The notes under the pieces were generated by a model, which saw only the letters and a program-made list of their open reading frames with translations, had not been told where the DNA came from and ran no database searches. A stretch of DNA of 64,000 bases, from positions 19,081,001 through 19,145,000 of the forward strand of contig NC_083386.1 of assembly GCF_031755915.1 (NCBI RefSeq), written 5' to 3'. The position numbers and the translations under genes were made by a program. The DNA comes from Ziziphus jujuba. Lineage: Eukaryota > Streptophyta > Magnoliopsida > Rosales > Rhamnaceae. This document shows positions 22,880-35,619 of this stretch, one piece after another. Numbering within the stretch: the stretch's first letter is position 1; each line of letters begins with the position of its first letter.

Positions 22880-23979
22880 ATGCATTTAGACATGGTAAAC
22901 CTAGAAATCAGCTAGAAGTATTTGGAAGGTGTTGAGCATATAGAGCATTTAGCTGAGTCTATGGTGAGGGGTATGTGCACAAACCCTTTAGCCCATATTG
23001 TTAAGCAAGCTAGAAAGTTGGGTGTAGTGACCCTATAGCAGCTTTGTCTTGGTTAGCCACTTTGAGAATATTCTAACGGAGAGCATGCAGTGTCCTAATA
23101 AAGACAAGGTTAGGTCGCTAGTATTTTATTAGAAGGTGATGCTCACTTGGTGGGTTGGTAAGTGAGAAGCATGAGATCACACATGGGATCAATTTAACGG
23201 GCTTTTGATATAGAGTTTTATCCTCTACACTATAAGGAGTCCTAGAGATTAGAGTTTAAAAGGTTGATTTAGGGGAACTATGTTTGTTGCTGAGTATGAG
23301 AAGAAGTTCAAAAAGCTATCCTAGTTTGACGTTTCATGATTCCTGATGCTAAAGTGAAAAAGTAGAGGTTCTTGAATGGGTTTAGTGGGCATATTGCTAC
23401 AAATATTTTAAGAGCTCATCATCCTACCTATCAAGATGTGGGGGAGGTAATGTTACAGTTTGAAGCACATATGGATACGTATAGGCCTTGACAATGACCT
23501 TTAAATGTACATCTTTAGGCACTCCTAGCCAATGTTGTCCAATAAAGGCAGTTTTGGCTTTCAAACATCTGTCAAAGGTGGAAATATAGGAGGTAGACAT
23601 GGTGCCATGGTTGTGGATCTCATGGGGGTACTTGCAATAATGGTACTAGTTTTCAGTTTGCTGGTAGTGGCTATGGTTTTCATTAATCCAAACAATCTAG
23701 TGGCCAATAGGATAGACAGTCTAAAGGTGGTCCTCGTGTTTTTTATTGTGCATGTTGTGAACATCATTCTAGAGTTTGTTAAAGACACAAAGATTGATTT
23801 CAAATATGCTAAGATTGTTTCATTCGTGGACAATAGGCTACTTCAAATGAGAATATCCTTACTTGATATATAGTGATGTTGGAATTCTTGGATCCAATTC
23901 TTGACCTCAATAGATTAGTAGTGTTGAGAGATAGAGTACCTAGACAGGATAGATTAGTGGAGTTTAATCTGGTGGTAGG
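22880..23979 (+). pseudogene. gag: T1 gag relic
   Basis: After small frame corrections a gag-like block reads FVAEYEKKFKKLS, then IPDAKVKK, RFLNGFSGHI and RAHHPTYQDVGEVMLQFEAHMD (about 23280-23475). It resembles the retrotransposon gag domain of large plant gypsy elements. A Cys/His cluster (CACCEHHSRVC) near 23752-23785 may be the knuckle. The frame 23532-23873 looks hydrophobic only because it is read out of phase. R4 cuts the gag region at 23980. Confidence 0.5.
23975..23979. repeat. Left target site duplication of R4 (gtagg)
   Basis: gtagg immediately before the R4 5' LTR. An identical gtagg follows the last R4 LTR end at 51304-51308, over 27 kb away. Confidence 0.85.
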
Positions 23980-25116
23980 TGATGAGAATTCGCCCATGCC
24001 CGTACAACCGACAACCTGCTGGGGTGTTGACTCGATATAGATGAAGACAGGACCAATTACTCGGGCCCAAGATAAGAGGTTCAAGTAAAACCTAGCTGGA
24101 TTCATACGGAGGGCAATTAGTTCCCAAGAGGGCTTGTCCATACCTGAAGATACAAGACATGTTCTATGCATCCGAGTGGTAGAAGCTAATAAGGACCCGG
24201 GTAGCACTTTTAGTGCATTTATGGATTTTGGGAAGCATGGAATGGGTTCAAAACTTCTTGAATTCACTTGATACCATTAAGAAGTCATGGTAACTGGTCA
24301 AAACTGAAGCTAAGCTGGTCATTTAGGGCTTGCGTGCATAAGACACATTTTGGCTACAAATTGCCTTATTTTGGCATTGAGATTAAACCATTTACTGTTT
24401 TAGCATTTTCTCTTTGTTTTGAGCAATTACAACGTATGAGACTCATGTATAATCCCATTTGGCATCCTACATGGTACATTGGAACTGATTTGGAGCTTTT
24501 ACAAGTTAACAATTGATCAAAGTTAGCTTATTAGTCAAACTAGTCAAATAGTTTCCTAATTTGATTTTGACTTTTATTTTAGGAAACTAGTTTTTATTTT
24601 GGTTTTATTTATTGATTTTTCTGGAAAAATTAACTTAGGAAAGCTTATATTTTATAATTTTAGTTGTAAATTAATTAATTCATAATTCAAAAATAAGGAA
24701 ATTAATTAATCAAAATAGGATTAGGAAAGAAACTTGAATTTCGGCCAATCAAGGTTTCCTATCTACATGGGCCAAATTTTCCTAAGGTTTTAGGGTTTTA
24801 TTGTTTTGTGACTCTAGCCTATTTAAGGGCTTAGTTTTTAGGATGAACACACCTTTAATAATATTCAGAAAATTAATTTGTGAGATTGAATTTCTCTTTG
24901 TTCTCTTTGAACACCTAAAATAGCATTAGAGAGCGAGTGTTTTAGTTTTGACTTATTAATAGGATATCCATCATCTATTGTGGTGTCTTCATTATAACAA
25001 GGTTTCTAATCATAGGTTGGTTAGGGGTTGAGGTCAATCCATTAAAATTTGAACTTAATTGAGATCCGGGCTAATATAATACTGGTTTAGGTGCATGTCG
25101 ACTTAGGTTTGTATCA
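23980..25116 (+). repeat. R4 first LTR (1137 bp)
   Basis: TGATGAGAATTCGCC at 23980 to TTTGTATCA at 25116. It shares diagnostic variants with the middle LTR (gttctatgcatccgagtggt, cattaagaagtcatgg). Confidence 0.9.
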
Positions 25117-25118
25117 TT

Positions 25119-25130
25119 TGGCATCTGAGC
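25119..25130 (+). other. R4 unit 1 primer binding site
   Basis: TGGCATCTGAGC, two changes from the tRNA-iMet complement, two bases after the LTR. Confidence 0.85.
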
Positions 25131-26275
25131 CAAGATTTTGTTTAGGTTTGATCTATCTTATTTGCTTTATTTTGTTTTGTGTTAATCTAAAATTTTAGCA
25201 TTAGGTCAAGGTTGCTTCTATCATCATACACATTCTGCATATTAAAAAAAAAAAAAATTAATTGCTGGTCAAATTAGGTTTTTTTTGTTTTACCATATTT
25301 TTGCTTCCTAGTTTGTTGATTGCTTTTCATAATTGTTTTGTTAATTTAGTTTATTGTTGATTTTTTTTGCTGTTTTTGATCTTAAATATTTGCATTCATT
25401 TATTAAAAAAAAAAAAGGGAGGAATTGCAGCATCATATATAAATTTACAAAAACAAAAAAAATTTGCAAATATGTATTGCTGTTGTTGGAGGCCATGAGT
25501 TTTGTGAGTTTTTGTTGTTGGAATTGCAAGTTGGGTGTTAATTCTTATTACTACAGTTGAGTTGATATTCTGTGAGAAAAAAAAAAAGAGGAGAAGAAAA
25601 GCCGAATAAAAAAAAAAAGGGGCTGATTTTGTTGAATTTGGTGTTGAAATTTGTTTGCTGGCAATTTTTTTTAACTGTTGAGTTGTTGACTATTTATTCA
25701 ATATTTGGAGTTGCTAGAGATTTATTTTTTCTGCTGGATATTTAAATTTTGGATTAAAATTAATTGGATGAAAAATTAGTTAAAGGATTTGATACAAAAA
25801 CTTGGATTATAAAGAACAAGAACCAACAACTATCCTATAATTTTGTTTGATCTGATTCTTGTTCGTGTTTTAATTTATTTTTTCTAAATTTTATTCTTGA
25901 ACTCTTAATTTCTTACCATCTGGTCCAGTTCTTATTGATTTTGAAATTTCCTCTGTTAAATTGCTTTATTTTTGCTTAGAAAAGCCGAGAATTAGGTGTT
26001 GAAAAATTCACTCGGTATTGTTTGCTTTTTTGCTATTGTTTTGGTGATAAGTTTAATTAAAACATACTTGTGATCTAATTGCTTTTAGTGGGTGTTTTAA
26101 TTAGAACATTGAGTTAATTCTTTGAGTGGAAAAAGGCAAGAGTGCGTGAGCTTAAAAAAGGGTCAAAAGCCGAAATTAGTGTACAAACACAAGTGTTGAG
26201 TCCTTGTTTGAGTGAAACATGTAAGGGAGTGAATTTGGCGAGGTCCTATTTTATTTTTGTGATATTCATACGAAC
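25131..26275 (+). other. R4 unit 1 leader
   Basis: Family leader with A-runs near 25244-25257, 25406-25417, 25579-25588 and 25608-25618. No believable coding frame. The variant block gcatcatatataaattt (25431) recurs in unit 2 (41765) but not in R5 or R6, which supports the tandem origin. Confidence 0.75.
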
Positions 26276-27546
26276 ATGGTAGATTCAAGAGTGAAATGAA
26301 GAGATCCACCATTGAGAATTAATGAAGAAGAGTCCATAGGATTCAAAGGAGATTCCCTAGCTTTGAGGAGTGGAGATGAGTACACGAACATGAGGGTTGT
26401 CTCAAAGCAGTTACAGAGGATGAATGCTCTATTTGATTGCATAGATCAAAGGATGGATAGGTTGGAAACATCATAAGGAGGGCCGAATACAAGGTTTGAT
26501 GCTCATGGAGGGTGAGGTCGAGGTCGAAGGCGACTTAGAGAAGAATTCAGGAAAGGCAATTTTGGAGATGACTTGGATGAGGGGTACGATGAAATTTTTG
26601 AACCTTAAGGAAGGCCAATCCATGGGAGACCAGCAAGGAATGAGGATGAGGATCTTGGGAACATTAAGGTCAACATACCATTTTTTATGGGAAAAAGTGA
26701 ACCGGAGGCTTCTTGGAATGGGAGGACTGTATGGAGATGATCTTTGATTGTCACAACTATTCGGAGGCTAAGAAGGTGAAATTGGCAGCTTTGGAGTTTG
26801 GCCATTATGCACTTCAATGGTGGACCAATGAGGAAAGTACCCGAAGAAGAGTTGGCGATGACTTCATCACTACTTGGCACTAAATGAAGGTGGCCATGAG
26901 GAAGTGAATCGTACTGGCACATTACCATAGGTTTGCTGCCTCAAAGACTCCAATCTTTGACACAAGGAAGTAGGTTCGTGGAACATTATTACAAGGAGAT
27001 GGAGATGCTCATGATGAGGTTGAGCATGAATGAAGATAGAGAAGAAACCATGGCACGATTTCTTAGTGGGTTGAATCGTGAGGTAGCCAATCAACTCAAA
27101 TTGCAACAATATGTGGAATTGGCGGAGATGTTGCATGTGGCTATTAAACTTGAGCATCAATTCCAGAGGAGGGGTGTAAGCTCACTGTTTGGGGGTGTTT
27201 CCAATGGCAGGAGGTCAAATCCAAGTGGCTGGAGAAACAATCCTACCTATGAAAACAATTCAAGATCGAAAGTTGGAGAAAAAAGTTCAAATAGGCCAAA
27301 GGAAAAGGCTAGAACCGAATCTATCCAAGCACACAAATTAAAGGTAAATCTGATCCTAAACCTTCAAGATCGAGAGAAATTGTTTGTTTTAAGTGTCAGG
27401 GATGAGGGTACATTACCAATCAATGCCCGGATAGAAGAATCATGGTGCTAAAAGGTAATAGTGAACTAGAAACCGAAAGTGAGGAAAATGGGGGAGAGGC
27501 CGAATTGGATGATGAAGAACTTGGAGAGGATGAGGATGAGGAATCC
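26276..27546 (+). pseudogene. gag: R4 unit 1 gag relic
   Basis: Starts at ATG 26276 (MVDSRVK, then a stop, then RDPPLRINEEES). The capsid block is best kept in the frame 26933-27451 (RLQSLTQGSRFVEHYYKEME onward). The zinc knuckle near 27389 is broken by a GGA-to-TGA change and a shift (CFKCQG, stop, GYITNQCP). Stops and indels near 26298, 26475, 26608 and 26700-26890 disrupt it. The solo LTR at 27547 interrupts the acidic region after the knuckle. Confidence 0.85.
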
Positions 27547-28638
27547 TGATACGAACCTAAGTCGACACAGGCCTAAACTCATATTATATTAGCCCAGATT
27601 TAATTATATTCAAGTTGTAATGGTCATCTTAACCCCTAACCAACCTGTGATTAGAAACCTTGGTACATTGAAAACGTCACAATAGGTGATGAATATCCTA
27701 TTGATAAGTTAAAACTAAAACACTTATTCATTAATGGTATTTTAGGTGTTCCAAGAGAACAAGGAGAATTCAATCTCACAAACAATTTTCTGTATAAATA
27801 ATGTACAGAATATTATTGATAAAACAAGCTCTTAAATAGGCTAAAAAGTTACAAAATAAAATCCTAATTAAGTAGGTAAAACCAACCACCAAAGAATAGA
27901 AAACATAGCTTGGCCGAAATTCACCTCCTTTCCTAATCTAATTTGGATTAATTAATTCCTTTATTTTGAATTAGGAATTAATTAATTAAAAATGAAAATA
28001 ATAAAATAATAACTTTCCTAAGTTGATTTTTCCAGCAAATAAATAAATAGAGACCAAATAAAAAACTAGTTTCCTAAAATAAAATGTCAAAATCAAATTA
28101 GGAAACTAGTTGACTAGTTTGACTACTAAGGTATCTTTGACCAATATTCACCTTGTTTGGGCTCCAAATCAGCTTTCATATGCCATGTAGGATGCCAAAT
28201 ATGATTAATAATGATTCCCACATGTTGCCCCTTGATTGGAATAAGTCAAACAAGAAGAAAAGTCAAAGTCAGCGGCTAAACAGCACATTTTCTACCAAAT
28301 TGAGATGCTGTCCGTAAAAGTCCTTTTTAGATGCTTTTGATTATGCCTTGGCTGGATTACATGTTCTCTTAATGATATTCATTGAGTTCATGAAGTGTAG
28401 GAACAATTCCTTGCTGCTCGAGTCCGTATCGGCTTCCACCACTCCGATGCTTAGAGTAGGCTTTATATCTTTGGGTATTGACAAGCTCTTTTTAGAATTA
28501 ACTACTACATGTATAAATGCTCCCATTTTGTCCTTAAACCTTTTGGCTTGAGCTATAGTGATCGGTCCAGTCTTCATCCGTATTGGATCCACACCTCAGC
28601 GGGTTGTCGGTTGTGCAGGTTTGGACAGATTTGCATCA
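27547..28638 (-). mobile_element. Solo LTR of the R family, minus strand, inside R4 unit 1
   Basis: TGATACGAACC at 27547 to TTGCATCA at 28638, 1092 bp, with no internal region on either side. The R4 acidic gag-protease linker is read up to 27546 and resumes at 28639. The flanking pentamers (aatcc, attgg) do not match convincingly, so the target duplication is lost or a deletion touched one edge. A solo LTR normally arises by recombination between the two LTRs of a full element. The pol C-terminal block (GPITIAQAKRFKDKM) is visible on the minus strand near 28530-28570. Confidence 0.85.
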
Positions 28639-29330
28639 ATTGGAAACACTCCAACCTTCAGGTGCTGACTTGAGCTTAGTTGCAAGGAGGGTCCTTACTG
28701 TATACAAAGATGAGGATCAAATTCAAAAATAGAACATCTTCCACACCTGATGCGAAATTCAAGGTAACATATGTAATATGATTATAAATAGTGAAAGTTG
28801 TGCAAATGTAATTAGTAGCATGGTAGTTGATAAATTAGGTTTAACAACTATTAAACATCGAGAACCATATAGATTACAATGGCTTAATGATAATGGAGAG
28901 AAGAAAGTAAATAAACAAGCCAAAGTAAAATTTAGCATAGGTAATATATGTGGATGTTGTGTTGTGTGATGTTGTGCCTATGCATGCTGGTCATATATTG
29001 TTAGGGAGGCCATGGAAATTTGATAAAGATGCCATACATTATGGGAGAGAGAACTCCATTGTTTTCAAGTTTAAAGGCAAGAGGTTAAGTTGGAGCCATT
29101 GACCCCGAAGGAGGATTTTAGAGACCAATTACAAATGCAACAAAGGAGGAAAACCGAGAGGCTTAAAAGGGAAGGCAAGTATGGCACCAACGATTTCACC
29201 ATCCATTCAAGAGGGAAAAAGTGAGCTTGCTGTCCAAGGTAAGTCCTCTAAAACCCAAGTTAAGTGGAAGAATAATAATAAACCTGAGAGAGAGAAATTT
29301 GGTGTAAAAGTCGAGAGTGATGTAAAACCA
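28639..29330 (+). pseudogene. pol: R4 unit 1 protease and linker relic
   Basis: Blocks: a SLVARRVLTVYKDEDQIQK-like stretch (28674 onward), then the protease region with IINSESCANVISSMVVD at 28778-28830, where the catalytic DSG has become NSE. LGLTTIKHREPYRLQWLND follows. A frameshift near 28950 and the HAGHILLGRPW-like block near 28980-29010 come next, then a charged linker. The catalytic Asp change and the stops make the protease inactive. Confidence 0.82.
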
Positions 29331-32126
29331 TTAAATACGTGAGTGGAAAGAAAAGAGAGAGAAAAGAAAAGAAGAAAAAGAATTTTTATCTACGCTTAAG
29401 TGAGGTTAAAAAGGAATTTTTGAATGATAAACCCTTGTTGGTTATGATTTATAAAGATGATTATTTAAATGAACAAGCTAACCTTGAAGAGCTTGAATTA
29501 CCATGTTTTATAACTTTTCTCTCTTAGGAATTTGTTGATGTTTTTCCAGATGAAATTCCAAATGGATTACCACCTATTAGAGGGATTGAGCATGAAATTG
29601 ACTTTGTTCCAGGGGCTTCCATACCAAATAGATTCATATAGAAGTAATCCCAAGGAGACGAAGGAGCTACAACGGCAGGTAAGTGAACCTCTAGATAAAG
29701 GTTACATTCGTGAGATGATGAGTCCATGTGGTGTTCCTATTTTGTTAGAGCCTAAAAAAGATGGTTCATGGTGTATGTGTGTTGATTGTAGGGTTATAAA
29801 TAATATCACCATTAAATATAGACATCCGATTCCTAGATTAGATGATATGCTTGATAAATTGCATGGTGCTTGCTTGTTTTCTAAAATTGATCTTAGGAGT
29901 GGATACCATTAAATTAGGATGAAAGAAAGTGATGAATGGAAGATTGCATTCAAGACTAAATATGGGCTGTATGAATGGTTAGTCATACCTTTTGGTTTAA
30001 TTAATGCACCTAGTACTTTCATGAGCCTTATGAATCATGTTATGTGTCCATTTATTGGTAAATTTGTGGTTGTGTATTTTGATGATATTTTAGTGTATAA
30101 CCGAAATCTTGATGAACATGTGGGGCATCTTAGACAAGTTTTAAATATTCTTAGGAAGGAAAGATTATTTGCTAACATGAAAAAATGTGATTTTTGCAAA
30201 GATGAGCTTGTTTTTCTAGGATTTGTAGTAAGTGCTACAGGTATCAAAGTTTATCAATCTAAAGTCCAAGTAATCCAAGAGTGGCCGACACTAACATCTA
30301 TCACTCAAGTGAGGAGCTTTCATGGTTTGGCTAGTTTTTATCAAAGATTTGTCAAGGATTTTAACACCATCGCTGTGCCTTTGAATGAAGTTGTAAAGAA
30401 GAATGTTGGATTTAAATGGGGGGAAGTGCAAGAAAAATCTTTTAATTTGTTAAAAGAAAAATTAATCAATGCACCTTCACTAGTTTTGCCAAATTTTTCT
30501 AAAACTTTTGAAATTGAGTGTGATGCTTCGGGTGTAGGTATTGGAGTTTTTCTAATGCAAGAAGGATGACACATAGCCTATTTTAGTGAGAAATTAAATG
30601 GAGCTGCATTAAACTACCTGACCTGTGACAAAGAGATGTATACTTTGGTGAGCACTTTGGAAACATGGCAGCACTACTTGATGTCGAAGGAGTTCATGAT
30701 TCACGTGGATCATGAGTCATTGAAGAATATCAAAGGCCAAAGGAATCTTAACCGATGGCATGCCAAGTGGATTGAATTCATTGAGACCTTTCCATATGTG
30801 ATTTGCTACAACAAAGGTAAGGAAAATGTGGTTGTCGATGCATTATCCCAAAGGTATGTACTATTCTTTACCTTAGATGCTAGATTGCTTGGTTTTGAAC
30901 AATTAAAAGATCTGTATGAGCATGATAGTGACTTTGGGAAAATATTTAGGAATTGTGCAAGCCATGGTTTTAATCATTTTTACATCTTTGAGGGGTATTT
31001 GTTTAGGGAAAACAAATTATATGTGCCTAATTGTAGTATCGAGAATTACTAGTTATAAAAGGTTATGGTGGTGGTTTAATGGGTCATTTTGGTATTTTGA
31101 AAACTTTGTCTTTGCTGCAAGAACACTTTTATTAGCCTAACAAGAGAAAAGATGTAGAGAGAATACGTGAAAGATGCTTGAAATGTCGAAAAGCCAAATC
31201 TAAATTGATGCCGCATGGTCTTTACATGCCATTGCCGATTCCAACCTTTCCATGGGTGGATTTGTCTATGGATTTTGTTCTTGGTTTGCCTAGGTCTAGG
31301 ACAGGTAAGGATTCAATCTTTATTGTTGTGGATAGATTTTCTAAGATGGCACATTTTATTGAATGTAATAAAACTGATGATGCATCTAATGTTGCTAACT
31401 TATTTTTCAAAGAAATTGTGAGATTGCGTGGAATGTCGAGGACTATTGTTTCGGACAGGGATGCTAAGTTCTTAAGTTATTTTTGGAAAAATTTATGGGC
31501 TAAGTTAGGTACTAGGCTTTTATTTTCAACTACTTGTCATCCACAAACTGATGAACAAATTGAAGTAGTGAATAGGACTTTGTCTGCATTGTTGAGAGCA
31601 TTAATTAGTAGAAATATGAGAACTTGGGAGGAATGTTTGCCACATGTTGAATTTGCTTATAATATGTCTTTGCATTCAGTGACTAAATATACACCATTTG
31701 AAATTGTTAATAGGTTTAATCCTTTGACTCCATTACATTTAACACCTTTACCTTTAAGTGAACGTGCTAATCTAGATGGAAAACAAAAACCTGATTTTGT
31801 GAAGCAGATTCATGAAAAGACCAAGGCAAATATTGGGAGGAGGACGGAACAATATGTGAGGAATGCAAACCAGGGCCAAATTAAAGTTATTTTTGAACCT
31901 GGAGATTGGATTTCGTTGCACTTAAGGAAGGAGAGGTTTCCTGAACAACGGAAGTCAAAGCTAATGCCGTGAGGAGATGGACCATTTCAAGATTTAGAGT
32001 GGGTCAATGAAAACGCCTACAAGCTTGACCTACCGGGTGAGTATGGTGTTAGTGCTACATTTAATGTTGCTGACTTATCTCCTTTTGCTGTGAGTGATTA
32101 CTTTGATTTGAGGTCAAATCCTTTTC
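29331..32126 (+). pseudogene. pol: R4 unit 1 RT, RNase H and integrase relic
   Basis: RT blocks lie at 29532-30260, with [10 protein letters not shown] near 30076-30105. RNase H runs from about 30505 ([10 protein letters not shown]) to 30740 ([10 protein letters not shown]). The integrase zinc region is near 31060-31195, and the core runs over 31178-31972 with VVDRFSKM near 31330, SDRDAKF near 31455 and [11 protein letters not shown] near 31563 (DEQIEVVNR replaces the usual DGQTEVVNR). The C-terminal module is near 31975-32090. Breaks near 29527, 29636, 29910, 30567, 31050 and 31970 include stops and small indels. It is an ordinary dead pol. Confidence 0.86.
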
Positions 32127-32139
32127 AAGAGGAAGGGAA
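32127..32139 (+). other. R4 unit 1 polypurine tract
   Basis: AAGAGGAAGGGAA directly before the middle LTR. Confidence 0.8.
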
Positions 32140-33258
32140 TTAGGAGAATCCGCCTGTTCCCGAACAAACGACAACCCGCTGGGGTGCTGACGGAAGTTTG
32201 AACCAATTACTCGGGCTCAAGCTAAGAGGTTAGAGGAAAACATAGCTGGATTCATAGAGAGGGAAATTAATTCCCAAGAGGGCTGGTCCATACCTGAAGA
32301 TACAAGACCTGTTCTATGCATCCGAGTGGTGGAAGCTGATACGGACCCGGGTATCAGTTTTGGTGCATTTATGGATTCCAGGCAGTGTGGAATGGGTTCA
32401 AAGCTTCTTAAATTCACTTGATGTCATTAAGAAGTCATGGTAACTGGTCAATACCAAAGCTAAGCTCATCAATTAGGGCTTCTACATATAAGACACATTT
32501 TGGCCGTAAATTGCCTTGTTTTCGTGCTGGGATTGAAGCCATTTCCTATTTTAGCATTTTCTCTTTGTTTTGAGCAATATGAGACTCATGTCTAATCCTA
32601 TTTGGTATCCTACATGGCTCATTGGAACTAATTTGGAGCCCTTACAAGATGACAATTGGTCAAAGTTATCTTAGTAGTCAAACTAGTCAAATAGTTTCCT
32701 AATTTGATTTTGAATTTTGTTTTAGGAAACTAGTTTCTATTTTGGTTTTATTTATTTATTTTTCTGGAAAATTAGCTTAGGAAAGTTTATATTTTATTTT
32801 TTTAGTTGTAAATTAATTAATTTCTAATTCAAAAATAAAGGAATTTATCAATTAAAATAGGATTAGGAAAGAAACTTGAATTTCGACCAATCAAGGTTTC
32901 CTATCTGCATGGGTCGAATTTTCCTAAGGTTTTACGGTTTTATTGTTTTATAACTCTAGCCTATTTAAGAGCTTATTTTTGAGGAAGAACACACCTTTAA
33001 TAATATTCAAAATATTAATTTGTGAGATTGAATTTCTCTTTATTCTCTTTGAATACCTAAAACAGCATTAGAGAATGAGTGTTTTAATTTTGACTTATCA
33101 ATAGGATATCCATCACCTATTGTGGCATCTTTATTATAACAAGATTTCTAATCATAGGTTGGTTAGGGGTTGGAGTCAATCCATTAAAATATGAACTTAA
33201 TTGAGATCTGGACTAATATAAAACGGGTTTAGGCATATGTCGACCTATGTTCGTATCA
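32140..33258 (+). repeat. R4 middle LTR (1119 bp)
   Basis: Starts TTAGGAGAATCC (family TGATGAGAATCC, mutated) and ends TTCGTATCA at 33258. It serves as the 3' LTR of unit 1 and the 5' LTR of unit 2, because a primer site follows at once. Confidence 0.88.
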
Positions 33259-33260
33259 TT

Positions 33261-33272
33261 TGATATCAGAGC
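33261..33272 (+). other. R4 unit 2 primer binding site
   Basis: TGATATCAGAGC, one change from TGGTATCAGAGC, two bases after the middle LTR. It shows that a second internal region follows this LTR. Confidence 0.88.
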
Positions 33273-33375
33273 CAAAATTTTGTTTAGGTTTGATCTATCT
33301 TATTTGCTTTATTTTGTTTTGTGTTAATCTACAATTTTAGCATTAGGTTAAGGTTTCTTCTATCATCATACATGT

Positions 33376-34489
33376 TGATGCGAATCCGCCCAAGATCGTT
33401 CAACTGACAACCCGCTGGGGTGTTGATTCAATACAGATGAAGGTGGGGCCGATCACTAGAGGCCAAGCCAAGAAGTTCGAGGACAATCTTGCTGTCTTTA
33501 TCCAAGGAATAAGTCATAATCAAGAGGGGTTGTACATATCTAAAGAACCAAGGCCTGTTTTACTCATACAAGCAATAGAAGCCAAAACGGACCCGAGTGA
33601 TGTTTTTAGTGCCAATATGGAGTTCGGGTTGTATGAATTGGATCCCCATTCTTATGGGTTCAATTCATATGGTGGATGAGTCATAGAAACCAGCCAAAGC
33701 AGCTTCAAAGCCGAACAACATAGTGGTTTGCGCACAAGGGGAAGAAAGGTTGAAATTTGTTGCATTCTTTGCTGGCTTTACTGTATTTTACTGTATTAGC
33801 CTTTTCTCATATTTCTACGCAAGGGCAACGTGAGAAATTTCATAATAAGCTTATTTGGCATTCCACAAAGACTATTGAAGCTGATTTGGAGTCTAATTAG
33901 GTCATTATTAACCTAGCTGAAAATTACCATATTTAGTTTCCTAATTTGTTTTTACTTTTTGTTTAAGGAAACTATCTTTAATTTTGGATTTGTATTTATT
34001 TAATTATTGAACAAATAAGTTTAGGAAAGTTTTTATTTTATTATTTTGTTTGTAAATTAATTAATTTCTAATTGAAAAAAAGGGAATTAATTAATTAGAT
34101 TAGGAAAAGGAAAGATTCAGTCAAGCTAGAACTCTTCATTGTGTCGCTGGTTTTTCCTAGGGTTTTTAGGCTTTATTTTGTTTCTTTCAAAGCCTATTTA
34201 AAGGCTTATTTTCAATAAGAATACAACCTTGATTTGAATGAGAAAATACTTGTGAGATTAATTATCTCTTTGTTCTTTGAGAACACTTAAGACACCATTA
34301 GAGAATTGGTTGTTTTAGCTTGACTTATCAATGGGTTTTCCATCCCCTATTGTGGTGTCTACATTATACCAAGGTTTCTAACCTGTGGTTGGTTAAGGGT
34401 TGAGGTCAATTCCATTAGAACTTGAACTTAATTAAGATCCGGGCTAGTATAATACGGGTTTAGGAGCAGTTCGTCCCAAGTTCGTATCG
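33376..34489 (+). repeat. 5' LTR of R5 (1114 bp)
   Basis: TGATGCGAATCCGCCC to TTCGTATCG (the terminal CA has become CG). The frame 33437-33679 inside it (GPITRGQAKKFEDNLAVFIQ onward) is the 5' copy of the pol C-terminus and not a separate gene. Confidence 0.9.
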
Positions 34490-34491
34490 TT

Positions 34492-34503
34492 TGGTATCAG
34501 AGC
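34492..34503 (+). other. Primer binding site of R5
   Basis: Exact TGGTATCAGAGC, complementary to tRNA-iMet. Confidence 0.92.
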
Positions 34504-35619
34504 CAAATTTTGTTCAGGTTTGATCTATCTTTATTTGCTTTAGTTGTTTTTGTGTTATACTGCAATTTTAGCATTAGGTTAAGGTTTCATACATCCCATA
34601 CATGTTCTGTATCTTATAAAAAAAAAAAAATCATTCCTAGTTGAATTAGGATTTCCTAGTTTTACCGTATTTTTGTTTCCTAGTTTGTTAGTTGTCGTTC
34701 ATTATTGTTCTTGTTAATTTTGGTTTTTTGTTGATTTTTATTTGCTGTTTTAGTCTTCAATATTTGCATTCATATATTCAAAAAAAAGAAAGAAATGAAA
34801 ATTCGAGCAGATATTAAAAAAAAAAGAAACAAAAAACTGCACTTTTGTTTTTGTTGGAGGCCACGGGTTTGGTGTTTGTTTTGGAGTTGGAATTGTAATT
34901 TTGGTAATTATTCTTGAGACTGCAGTTGTTTATGTTCTGTGAGTGAAAAAAAAAAAGGAAGAGGTAAAGCCGAATAAAAAAAAAAATTCGGGTTTGTTGA
35001 ATTTGGTGTTGAAATTTGAGTTTGGGAACTTGTTTGATTTGGAGATTTGATTTGTGGTATTTTGAGTTTCTGGAGAATAATTTTGTTGGATATTTGAATT
35101 TTGGGTGCTTAAATTATTTGGATTAAAATTAGTTAAAGGATTTGATACAAAAACTTGAATTACAAAGAACAACAACCAACAACTATTCTATATTTTTCTT
35201 CAATTTGATTCTCATATTTGAATTTCTTTTTCTAGAATTTTATTCTTGAACTCATAATCTATTACCATCTGGTCTAGTTCTTCAAAATTCCAAAGTTTTC
35301 TCATTAATTTGCTTTATTTGCCTAGAAAAGCCGAAACTAGGTTTTGTTGAATTCTTTTGGTATTACCTACTTTTAGCTACTGTTTTATTGATAAGTTTAA
35401 TTAAAACATACTTGTAATCTAATTGCTGTTTTGTGGGTGTTTTAATTAGAAATTTGAGTTAATTCTTTGAGTGGAAAAAGGCAAGAGAGTGTGAGCTTTA
35501 AAAGACAGTAAAAGCCAAAACTAGTGTACAAACACGAGTGTCGAGACCTTGTTTGAGTGAAACACGTGATGGAGTGAATATTGTGAGGATTTATTTTATT
35601 TTTGCAGTATTTTACTAAC
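34504..35619 (+). other. Leader of R5
   Basis: Family leader with short A-runs (34618-34630, 34816-34823, 34949-34958 and 34977-34986). It ends with a pyrimidine-rich stretch and tttgcag 13 bases before the gag ATG, resembling a 3' splice site; R6 has the same. Confidence 0.7.

Noticed and set aside
23532..23873. Frame with hydrophobic stretches that looks like a small membrane protein
   Set aside because: It lies out of phase over a decayed gag with a Cys/His cluster in another frame; composition alone causes the hydrophobicity.
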